A DNA stretch of 12,570 bases from Bryobacteraceae bacterium. GTDB taxonomy: Bacteria > Acidobacteriota > Terriglobia > Bryobacterales > Bryobacteraceae. Below, one piece after another: positions 6,548 to 12,570 of this stretch. Location: contig JASHQT010000292.1 of NCBI GenBank assembly GCA_030039005.1, positions 1 to 12,570 of the forward strand. The letters run 5' to 3'. Under the pieces are notes generated by a model. That model saw only the letters and a program-made list of their open reading frames with translations. It searched no databases and was not told the DNA's origin. The position numbers and the translations under genes were made by a program. Every line of letters starts with the position of its first letter. Position 1 is the stretch's first letter.

Positions 6548-7723
6548 ATGGGAGAAATCGTATTTGCGGCCGCCACCGTGCATGCGCCGCAGCTATTCAC
6601 CTATCCGCCGAGCGAAGACAAGGCCCAACTGGATGCCGACATCGCCGCGATGCGCGAGCTGGGCAAGAACCTCGATGAGCTGAAGCCCGATGCCGTCATC
6701 GTCATCGGTAGCGACCATCTGGAGACATTTTTCCTCTCCGCCGTTCCCACCTTCGCCATCGTCGGCGGCGAAAAATCGAAGGCTGCCTTCGCGCGCAAAT
6801 CCTACGCGCTGCCCATTCACCCCTTCGCCGAAGAGCTGGTGAACACGCTCGTTTCCGGCGGTTTCGACCTCACCTATTCACAAGACGCCGAGCTCGGCCA
6901 CGCCTTCGCCGCCGTATACGAATGGGTCATCGAAGGCCGTCCGATTCCCGTGGTCCCCATTTTCGTGAATACCTACCTGCCTCCTCTGCCTACCGCGCGG
7001 CGCTGCGCGCAATTGGGCGCCGCCGTCCGCGATGCCATCCTGCGATCGCCCTACCGCATCGCGATCGTCGCCAGCGGCGGCATGTCGCACTATCCGGGCG
7101 CGTGGAAATATCCGCAGCCCGCCTTCGATTTCGATTGGTGGGCCATCGCGCACATGGAGCGCGGCAATAACGAAGCGCTGCTCGCACTGAACAACGAACA
7201 GTTGGATGAAGTCGGCAACACCGAAATGCTGCCCTGGATGATCCTGTTCGGCGCCATCGGCCAGCAGCCCGGCGAGCTGATCACCTATCAGCCCACCTGG
7301 CACCACGGTCACGCGGTGATGCGCTTCATCCCCAATAAAAAGGGCGTGCCCACCACCCCCGAGCCCGCGCCTAAGTTCAACTTCGGAGGAGCTGAAGGCG
7401 GCTACCAATTCTACCGGCATCCCGATCCCTCGGTGTATCCGCTGAACAAGCTGCTCTACGATCTGCGCTTCAGCTCACCGCTGCGCCGCCGGTTGTTTGA
7501 GAACACGCCCGCTCTGGCGGCCGAATACGGGCTGAACGAAAAACAGGCCCAGGTGCTCGAAACTATGAAGGACGAAAGCATCGACGCCGTGCGGTCGCTC
7601 AAGCCGCATCCGCTAGTGGAAGCGGGCGCGCACCCGCTCGGCATGTGGATGTCCCTGATCACCGTGCAAGCCGAGCAGCGCCGCATGAAGGCCGAGCAGG
7701 CCCAGGCCCAAGGCAGACAATAA
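6548..7723 (+). CDS. Extradiol ring-cleavage dioxygenase, LigB-LigA fusion (gallate/protocatechuate 4,5-dioxygenase type)
   Basis: The ATG at 6548, behind AAGGAG, gives 391 residues; the frame is open further upstream only as overlap with the aldolase gene. Residues 1-265 form a LigB (class III extradiol) catalytic domain. His12 (VHAPQLF) and His57 (GSDHLE) with Glu226 (GNTEMLPW) fit the Fe(II) facial triad, and His181 (SGGMSHYPG) fits the acid-base histidine. PVVPIFVNTYLPPLPTARRC (134-153) is typical of the group. After a linker, residues 297-375 form a LigA-like helical domain starting YPLNKLLYDLRF and including LRRRLFENTPALAAEYGL. In Sphingobium protocatechuate dioxygenase these are separate alpha and beta chains. 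B-then-A fusions of about 420 residues are known for gallate dioxygenases (GalA, DesB) and the 3-O-methylgallate enzyme DesZ. The enzyme opens a catechol-type ring with O2 in the cytosol. Gallate is the most likely substrate by architecture, with protocatechuate or a methylated gallate possible. The chain is somewhat shorter than DesB. Confidence 0.9.
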   Translation: MGEIVFAAATVHAPQLFTYPPSEDKAQLDADIAAMRELGKNLDELKPDAVIVIGSDHLETFFLSAVPTFAIVGGEKSKAAFARKSYALPIHPFAEELVNTLVSGGFDLTYSQDAELGHAFAAVYEWVIEGRPIPVVPIFVNTYLPPLPTARRCAQLGAAVRDAILRSPYRIAIVASGGMSHYPGAWKYPQPAFDFDWWAIAHMERGNNEALLALNNEQLDEVGNTEMLPWMILFGAIGQQPGELITYQPTWHHGHAVMRFIPNKKGVPTTPEPAPKFNFGGAEGGYQFYRHPDPSVYPLNKLLYDLRFSSPLRRRLFENTPALAAEYGLNEKQAQVLETMKDESIDAVRSLKPHPLVEAGAHPLGMWMSLITVQAEQRRMKAEQAQAQGRQ

Positions 7724-7747
7724 GCCGCACCAGTAACCAGGATCCCC

Positions 7748-9175
7748 ATGGCCACCGCGATTGCTAAGCCACCCGCTGCAACTTCCGCCGCTCGCGTCAA
7801 GTGGATTCCGCTCCTCATCGCGATCGCCATCGGCTTGGCGCTCTATTTCATGCCCGCCCAACACGGGCTCACTCGCGCCGGGCAAACCGCGCTCGCCATC
7901 ACCGCCTTCACCATCGTGCTCTGGGCGTTCGGCGTCATGAACAACGGCGTCGCCTCCGTTCTGATGATGGCTTTGCTGATCCCCGCAGGCGCGAAACCCG
8001 CGCTCGCCTTGAGCGGCTTTTCGAGCGGCTCCTGGTGGATTCTGCTCGCGGTGCTGTACTACGGCTTCGCCATGCAGAAGACCGGACTCGCGGCGCGCGT
8101 CTCGTATTACATCCTGTCGCTGTTTCCGGCGTCCTATTCAGGCCTTCTTGCCGCATTCTTCACCATCGGCATGGTGTTGTCGCTCGGCATTCCATCCATG
8201 ACCGTGCGCACCGCCATTATGGTTCCCATCGCCTGGGCGCTGGTGCAGTCGCTCGAGTTGAAGCCGCGTAGCCACGCCTCGGCGCTCATCATGCTGACCA
8301 CGATCGAAATGGCCGTGGTGCCCGGCCTCGGATTGCTGTACGGATCCCTCGATGGCCCCGTCGTCGCGTCCGTATTTGAGTTGAAGCATCTGCCTTTGAG
8401 CTATCTGTCTTACGCGCGCGTGCTTTACCTGCCGGTGCTGGTGCTGTGCGCGCTGATCGTCTTCGGCAACCAATGGGTCTTGAAGCCCGAAAAGGCGCTC
8501 GACACTTCTGCCGAATTCGTGCGCAAAAAGTTGCGTGAGCTCGGACCGTTCAAGCGCGATGAAATGATCACGGCATTGATCGTGCTCTGCTCCATCGTCT
8601 TCTGGTCCACCGATCGCTGGCATCATCTGCCCAGCTTCTTCATCGGCATGGTGGGACTCGCGGTCTTCGCCCTCGCCGGAATCGTCGGCAACGCTGACAT
8701 CGCGGGCGGCATTTCCTGGACCTTGCTGCTGTTCATGGGCGGCATTTTCAGCCTGCAAAACGTCCTCACCGAATACAAACTCACCGATTGGCTGGCCGGA
8801 TACTTTGTTCCCATCGCGCAGCATCTGACGTTTAGCGTACTGGTTCTTCTGCTGGCGATCGGCATCATGACGCTCGGCCTGCGCTTCCTCGATCCTAGCG
8901 GCTTCATCGCCATCGTCGTCACGTTCGTTCCGCTTGTCGATACCACCAGCGCCGCCGGGATCACGCCGCTGGTCTTGACGGCCGCGATGTTGATTCCCTC
9001 GGTCCCCTTCTGGGCGACCTATCAGAACATCTGGGTCGCGATGGGCGAAGGCATCACCGAAGGCCTCGCCTTCACCGGCTCTGAGCGCGTGCGCCTGGCG
9101 AACCTATACGCGGTGATTTCGCTGCTCACCGTGGCCGCATCAACGATATATTGGAAGCTGATCGGAGCGCTGTAA
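7748..9175 (+). CDS. DASS/SLC13-type anion transporter (probable aromatic or dicarboxylic acid uptake)
   Basis: The ATG at 7748 follows CAGGA by 5 bases and gives 475 residues with about 11-13 hydrophobic segments, the normal size for divalent-anion:Na+ symporters. A polar N-terminus (1-18) leads into the first membrane helix (19-36). Family-like regions are GVMNNGVASVLMMALLIPAG (62-81), the first re-entrant hairpin around GMVLSLGIPSMTVRTAIMVP (141-160), the scaffold segment GGISWTLLLFMGGIFSLQNVL (320-340), and the second hairpin region near RFLDPSGFIAIVVTFVPLV. The canonical Ser-Asn-Thr of the first hairpin reads Ser150-Met151-Thr152, and the second repeat lacks an obvious SNT. Cation coupling or substrate may therefore differ from succinate or citrate carriers. 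Placed 24 bp after the dioxygenase and abutting the dehydrogenase gene, it most likely imports the operon's substrate. The substrate itself is an inference. Confidence 0.87.
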   Translation: MATAIAKPPAATSAARVKWIPLLIAIAIGLALYFMPAQHGLTRAGQTALAITAFTIVLWAFGVMNNGVASVLMMALLIPAGAKPALALSGFSSGSWWILLAVLYYGFAMQKTGLAARVSYYILSLFPASYSGLLAAFFTIGMVLSLGIPSMTVRTAIMVPIAWALVQSLELKPRSHASALIMLTTIEMAVVPGLGLLYGSLDGPVVASVFELKHLPLSYLSYARVLYLPVLVLCALIVFGNQWVLKPEKALDTSAEFVRKKLRELGPFKRDEMITALIVLCSIVFWSTDRWHHLPSFFIGMVGLAVFALAGIVGNADIAGGISWTLLLFMGGIFSLQNVLTEYKLTDWLAGYFVPIAQHLTFSVLVLLLAIGIMTLGLRFLDPSGFIAIVVTFVPLVDTTSAAGITPLVLTAAMLIPSVPFWATYQNIWVAMGEGITEGLAFTGSERVRLANLYAVISLLTVAASTIYWKLIGAL

Positions 9176-10063
9176 ATGGGACAAGGCCTGCGGATCGGAT
9201 TCGTTGGTTTCGGCGAAGCGGCCTATCACATCGCCAAGGGGCTGCGTCAACCCGGCATTGCTTCCATCGCCGCCTTCGACATCAAGGTCACGGAGATGGT
9301 GCGCCAGCGCGCCCGCGAAACCGAAACGCGCCTTCTCGACACTAACCAGGATCTCGCGGAAGCTTGTGAAATCATGCTGTCCGCCGTCACCGCCGATCAG
9401 GCGCTGAACGCCGCCCGTCAAAACGCGCCCTATCTCACTTCCAATCACATCTACGCCGATCTCAATTCGGTCTCTCCCGGCGTGAAGCAATCGATCGCGC
9501 GGGTGGTCGAGGCCACGGGCGCCGGATTCGCCGAAATCGCCATGATGGCGCCCGTTCCGCCCCACGGCCACAAAGTTCCCATGCTCGCAGGCGGCCAAGG
9601 CGCGCCGGATTTTGTCCAAAAGCTCGCGCCCTTCGGCATCTCGGCCGAAATCGTCTCCCGCGAAGTGGGCACCGCCGCGGCCACGAAAATGTTCCGCAGC
9701 ATCATCGTCAAGGGAATGGAAGCGCTGATCACGGAGTGCGTCCTTGGCTCGACCCGCTACGATGCCGACGAACGCGTCTTCGCCTCGCTCGCTGAAACTT
9801 TCCCGGGCGTCAATTGGAAGGAGCTCGCCGACTACATGGTGGGCCGCGTCGTCGTGCACGGCGAGCGCCGCGCCCGCGAGATGGAGGAAGTGGCCGCGAC
9901 CCTGCGCGAAATCGACGTGGAGCCCATCATGGCCGAAGCCATCGTGCGCCGCATGGATTGGAGCGTCGAAGCTGGTCTGAAACAAATTTTCCACGGAGCG
10001 GCCCCCAAGAACTATCGCGACGTAGTGGATGCGGTCTCCAAGAGAACCGTTGGCGCAGACTGA
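9176..10063 (+). CDS. NAD(P)-binding oxidoreductase of the beta-hydroxyacid dehydrogenase type with DUF1932-like C-terminus
   Basis: The ATG at 9176 directly follows the transporter stop (TAAATG). GGAG at 9164-9167 serves as its ribosome binding site with 8-base spacing. The 295-residue chain begins with a Rossmann fold: LRIGFVGFGEAA with GxGxxA at 11-16, and Asp35 ending strand 2, which favours NAD(H). ADLNSVSPGVKQ (95-105) and EIAMMAPVPPHGHKVPMLAGG (120-140) follow the NAD-binding-2 pattern. GTAAATKMFRSIIVKGMEAL (166-184) supplies Lys171 at the usual catalytic lysine position, although Ser replaces the Asn normally four residues later. The all-helical C-terminal part fits DUF1932. The family oxidises 3-hydroxy acids and related compounds. 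In the gallate route no dehydrogenase is needed after ring cleavage; in the protocatechuate route LigC, a different family, oxidises the hemiacetal. This enzyme may replace LigC or act on a side-chain hydroxy acid. Confidence 0.88.
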   Translation: MGQGLRIGFVGFGEAAYHIAKGLRQPGIASIAAFDIKVTEMVRQRARETETRLLDTNQDLAEACEIMLSAVTADQALNAARQNAPYLTSNHIYADLNSVSPGVKQSIARVVEATGAGFAEIAMMAPVPPHGHKVPMLAGGQGAPDFVQKLAPFGISAEIVSREVGTAAATKMFRSIIVKGMEALITECVLGSTRYDADERVFASLAETFPGVNWKELADYMVGRVVVHGERRAREMEEVAATLREIDVEPIMAEAIVRRMDWSVEAGLKQIFHGAAPKNYRDVVDAVSKRTVGAD

Positions 10064-10065
10064 GT

Positions 10066-10875
10066 GTGCGCCGTGCTTTGCTCATCGCCGCGGTTCTCGC
10101 TCTCGGCGCGGCGGTGGCTGCCGCCGTGGATCTGAAACCGCGCACCCTCGAAGCTTACGATCGCTACATTGCCGACACAGACGCGAAAATGCAATCGCGC
10201 TGGATGGGCGACCATTTCCTGTGGTTTGATGATTCGCCCGATATCCGCGCGCGCCTGATGTCGGGCGTCGTGGTGGCGCAGCCTGTCGCCGCCAACGGAG
10301 TGGTCGCCGTTCCAGGAGGGCTCATTCAGGATTGGATTGGCGCGGTCTTCATCGCCAAAACCACGCTCGACCAGACGCTCCGCGTCGTCCAGGATTATCC
10401 GCAACACGCCGAATGGTACAAACCGGACCTCGCCGAGGTCAAGGTTCTCTCGCACACCGGCGGCGATTATCTGATTCGTTCCCGGATCGTCAAATCCAAG
10501 TTCTTTATCACCGATGTGCTCGAAGTCGACAACGCCATTCACTACGTCACGCTCGATTCCAAGCGCGTCTACAGCCGCTCGGAGAGCCAGCGCATCGTCG
10601 AGATCGCGAACCCCGGCAAGCCGAATGAAAAGGAGCTTCCGCCGGGTCACGACCGCGGCCTGATGTGGCGCATCGCCGGCTATTGGTTCTTCGAAGAGGC
10701 CGACGGCGGCGTCTATATCACCACCGAATCCGTTACTCTCACGCGCGACATTCCGTTCCTGATGGGCAAGATGCTCAGCCCGATTCTGCGCGAGCTGCCG
10801 GCCGAAGCCCTGAAGACCAGCCTGGAGCAGACGCGCAAAGCCATCGAGAATCAACCGCGTCTTACGGCGCCTTAA
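10066..10875 (+). CDS. Exported protein, possibly START/SRPBCC-like
   Basis: The GTG at 10066 lies 2 bases after the dehydrogenase stop and gives 269 residues. It starts with MRRALL and a hydrophobic run ending in AAA near residue 20, a signal peptide, so the protein should be periplasmic. The upstream open frame is an overlap with the previous gene. No good ribosome binding site is seen, so it probably depends on coupling. From about 90 the pattern AVFIAKTTLDQTLRVVQDYPQHAEWY, EVKVLSHTGGDYLIRSRIVK, TDVLEVDNAIHYVTLD and later YWFFEEADGGVYITTESVTLTRDIPF resembles SRPBCC/START-type domains. In those a helix after strand 1 is followed by a long antiparallel sheet around a hydrophobic cavity. That resemblance is weak and is my own reading. 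Being last in the operon, it might bind a hydrophobic or aromatic ligand outside the cytoplasm, but this is inference. Confidence 0.8.
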   Translation: MRRALLIAAVLALGAAVAAAVDLKPRTLEAYDRYIADTDAKMQSRWMGDHFLWFDDSPDIRARLMSGVVVAQPVAANGVVAVPGGLIQDWIGAVFIAKTTLDQTLRVVQDYPQHAEWYKPDLAEVKVLSHTGGDYLIRSRIVKSKFFITDVLEVDNAIHYVTLDSKRVYSRSESQRIVEIANPGKPNEKELPPGHDRGLMWRIAGYWFFEEADGGVYITTESVTLTRDIPFLMGKMLSPILRELPAEALKTSLEQTRKAIENQPRLTAP

Positions 10876-10931
10876 CGGGGCTCACCGCGCCTCGACGCTG
10901 CGCCGGCTTGGGAGCCAGCCGTGCGTCCAGC

Positions 10932-11468
10932 CTATTCCGCGCGCTCGCTGGAGCGTTGAGTGTGCTTTAAGGCCACATAGGTCACCGTGTCCCACGAGTT
11001 GCGGATGCCCATGAACAGGAACAGCACGCTCATGGCCGCGATGAGGAACAGCGGCCATCCTGCGAGAGACCACGCCAGGATCGCCGCGACGCCCAGCATC
11101 ACGTAGGCAAGCACGGGAAGCCCGGCATACCAGAACCAGTCTTCTGCGTCCGGATGATACCCCGTTGATTTCCTCGCGTGCACGGTCACCGTGAGCGAAT
11201 AGATCAGGCCAATCAATGCTAGGGCGCCAAGACACCCGGCCAGGTGCGCCATTGTGAGCCAGGGGATGTTCATCACCACGGAAATCAGCAGTGCCGCGCA
11301 AAAATGAATCACCGTGGGTGTGCCGAATGCGCGAATCTCCCGCCTGCTCATGGTCCCTCCCGACTGTGCAATGAGCGCGATCACGACAAATTGCAGACCC
11401 GTCAGCGCTCCCGCCGATGAGCCGACGATGACGTAGAAATTCGCCCAGCGCGCGAGAATCGTTGGCAT
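10932..11468 (-). CDS. Multi-pass membrane protein of unknown function
   Basis: The ATG at 11468 gives 178 residues; AAAGGG ends close upstream, so ribosome binding is plausible though the spacing is short. About five membrane segments are visible, near residues 11-34, 52-70, 73-98, 114-133 and 137-155, with basic loops around 40-46 and 98-105. The N-terminus has a distinctive RWANFYVIVGSSAGALTGLQFVVIALIA segment with small residues spaced along the helix. The C-terminal tail is charged (KHTQRSSERAE). No transporter or enzyme signature is recognised. It converges with the catabolic operon over a 56 bp gap and is divergent from the histidine kinase gene with 95 bp between starts, so it could be controlled separately from both. 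Confidence 0.8.
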   Translation of the reverse strand: MPTILARWANFYVIVGSSAGALTGLQFVVIALIAQSGGTMSRREIRAFGTPTVIHFCAALLISVVMNIPWLTMAHLAGCLGALALIGLIYSLTVTVHARKSTGYHPDAEDWFWYAGLPVLAYVMLGVAAILAWSLAGWPLFLIAAMSVLFLFMGIRNSWDTVTYVALKHTQRSSERAE

Positions 11469-11502
11469 GTCCCTTTATTTAATCAGCTACGATTTCGCCC
11501 CA

Positions 11503-11521
11503 GCGGCCACCGGCAGGCCGC
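11503..11521. repeat. GC-rich hairpin in the divergent gap before the kinase gene
   Basis: GCGGCC (11503-11508) and GGCCGC (11516-11521) are perfect inverted copies around a 7-base loop. No T-run follows on either strand, so it does not look like an intrinsic terminator. It could be an operator or chance structure in GC-rich DNA. Confidence 0.35.
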
Positions 11522-11563
11522 GGAATCCCCCATAATGGAATTGCCTTCCGTCCTGTGCCTTCC

Positions 11564-12570
11564 ATGGACAGCATGAGCGAAAGCGCCGTCGAAGCCTCCC
11601 GGCTTGAATCTACTCAGCCGGAACCCGGGCCGCCCTCCAACAAACTCCTTTGGCTATTTCTCACCGTCTGCCTGTTCTTGCTCGCCCTGCTCGCCGTATC
11701 CGGCGTCATTGCGGTTCATTACCTTGGCGAAACGCAGGCTCAGGAACGCACCATCAGTCACACCCTCGCCGAACGCGGCCAGTTGCTCTCCGATCTCCTG
11801 CTTTCCATCCAAAAATACAATCAGGCCGTGCAACAAGTCGTCGTGGAAGCCAAGGCCGATCGCGAACAAGCCACTCGCCGTCAGATCGATGCGCTCGCGC
11901 TCGAAATCGATTCCGATCTGAAGCAGTACCCGGTTGTCCGCGATTCCGGAGAAGCCGCGCTGGTCCTCGGCTTGGAAGACGTTTTCACGCAACAACGGAC
12001 ACTGTATGTCTCCGTCCTCAAGGCGCCGCCCGATCACCCGCAACAGACGCCCACACTGGTGGCCGAACACATGAAGCAGCTCCAGACCCAGATTCTGGAT
12101 TGGTCCACGCGCCTCAAAGCCTGGAACGGCGAGCGGCTACAGCAGGCCGATAACTCGCTCGCCTCGGAATTTGGCACGGTACAGTCCGGGCTCATGCGCG
12201 CCTTGACCATCGCATTCGCCAGTGGCTTCCTGCTGGTCCTGGCGAGCATGGCTTACATCCTGCGCCTGGAGCGCCAGACCCGTCAGCGCTACGTGCAGCT
12301 CGCGCAAAGCCAGCGCCAGATGCAGCTATTGTCGGCCCGCCTGGTGGACGTGCAGGAGTCCGAACGTCGCACCATCTCGCGCGAATTGCACGATCAGGTC
12401 GGCCAGGCTTTAGGTGCGCTGCTCGTGGACCTGGGCCGCTTCTCGAATCTCATCTCGAAGGATCGTCCCGAAGTCCGCATGCAATTGGACAACATGAAAT
12501 CGGTCGCCGAACGCACCTTCCAGGAAGTGCGCAACATCGCGCTCCTGCTGCGCCCGTCCATGCTCGATGA
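11564..12570 (+). CDS. Sensor histidine kinase, NarL/DegS type (HisKA_3), 3' end outside window
   Basis: The frame is open from ATG 11564 (or ATG 11573, three codons later) to the right edge, giving 335 visible residues. A proline-rich N-terminal tail is followed by a first membrane helix at about 28-51, an extracytoplasmic region of about 155 residues that is strongly helical and Gln/Glu-rich (CHASE3-like or four-helix sensor type, inferred), and a second membrane helix at about 210-232. A short coiled linker (RLERQTRQRYVQLAQSQRQ) leads to the dimerisation domain LVDVQESERRTISRELHDQVGQ, in which His276 is the phosphoacceptor. The ELHDQ box and the following LLRPSMLDD are typical of HisKA_3 kinases that partner with NarL/FixJ-type response regulators. 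The HATPase domain lies beyond the window. The stimulus is unknown. A CATAAT at 11531-11536 may be a -10 element, but no -35 is seen. Confidence 0.92.
   Translation, partial: MDSMSESAVEASRLESTQPEPGPPSNKLLWLFLTVCLFLLALLAVSGVIAVHYLGETQAQERTISHTLAERGQLLSDLLLSIQKYNQAVQQVVVEAKADREQATRRQIDALALEIDSDLKQYPVVRDSGEAALVLGLEDVFTQQRTLYVSVLKAPPDHPQQTPTLVAEHMKQLQTQILDWSTRLKAWNGERLQQADNSLASEFGTVQSGLMRALTIAFASGFLLVLASMAYILRLERQTRQRYVQLAQSQRQMQLLSARLVDVQESERRTISRELHDQVGQALGALLVDLGRFSNLISKDRPEVRMQLDNMKSVAERTFQEVRNIALLLRPSMLD

Noticed and set aside
8138..8824. Minus-strand open frame (228 residues) opposite the transporter gene
   Set aside because: It is rich in Gln, His, Glu and Gly with no domain pattern, and the plus strand encodes a convincing membrane protein.
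9140..9994. Long minus-strand open frame (284 residues) opposite the dehydrogenase gene
   Set aside because: The His/Gly/Asp-rich, low-complexity composition is typical of antisense shadow frames in GC-rich genes; the plus-strand product has clear Rossmann motifs.
10876..10931. Possible terminator between the operon and the convergent membrane-protein gene
   Set aside because: A short CGGCT (10904-10908) / AGCCG (10917-10921) stem exists, but it has only 5 pairs and no T-run on either strand.
1..12570. Mobile elements, CRISPR arrays, tRNA or rRNA genes, toxin-antitoxin or phage-defence genes
   Set aside because: No transposase or integrase, regular repeat-spacer pattern, tRNA cloverleaf, rRNA segment or defence-type domain could be seen on either strand.

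Overview
The window looks like chromosomal DNA from a GC-rich soil or sediment bacterium. My best guess is an acidobacterium of the Solibacter/Bryobacter type. That rests on gene style only: exported quinoprotein/cytochrome fusions, small exported proteins of unknown function, and a mix of strands with short operons. No rRNA or other taxonomic marker is present. I see no tRNA, rRNA, CRISPR array, insertion sequence or phage gene, and no gene-free stretch longer than 300 bases.

Left part (1-4790). The C-terminal half of an aldo/keto reductase runs in from the left edge. It converges on a minus-strand gene for an exported fusion of cytochrome c and a PQQ-type beta-propeller, resembling cytochrome-linked polyvinyl-alcohol dehydrogenase. 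Divergent from that gene, across a gap of only about 24-36 bp holding a 6+6 bp inverted repeat, is a translationally coupled pair: a DUF3237 protein and a short-chain dehydrogenase (SDR). A minus-strand gene of unknown function and a small exported DUF1579-like protein follow.

Central operon (4873-10875). Six plus-strand genes are packed with gaps of 0-24 bp behind a clear sigma70-like promoter carrying several TGAC/GTCA half-sites. In order they encode a DUF6282 amidohydrolase-like protein, a LigK/GalC-type 4-carboxy-4-hydroxy-2-oxoadipate (CHA) aldolase of the RraA fold, an extradiol dioxygenase with LigB and LigA domains fused in one chain (gallate-dioxygenase architecture), a DASS/SLC13-type anion transporter, a beta-hydroxyacid-dehydrogenase-like NAD(P)-binding protein with a DUF1932-type C-terminus, and an exported protein with a possible START-like region. 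The simplest reading is uptake of an aromatic acid (gallate, protocatechuate or an O-methylated relative), 4,5-type ring cleavage, and conversion to pyruvate and oxaloacetate. No recognisable LigJ, GalB or LigI is present. The DUF6282 protein is therefore the leading candidate for the missing hydratase or lactonase step, and the dehydrogenase-like protein for an oxidation step. This is the most interesting part of the window.

Right part (10932-12570). A minus-strand multi-pass membrane protein of unknown function is divergent from a NarL/DegS-type sensor histidine kinase, which is cut by the right edge just after its dimerisation and phosphoacceptor region.
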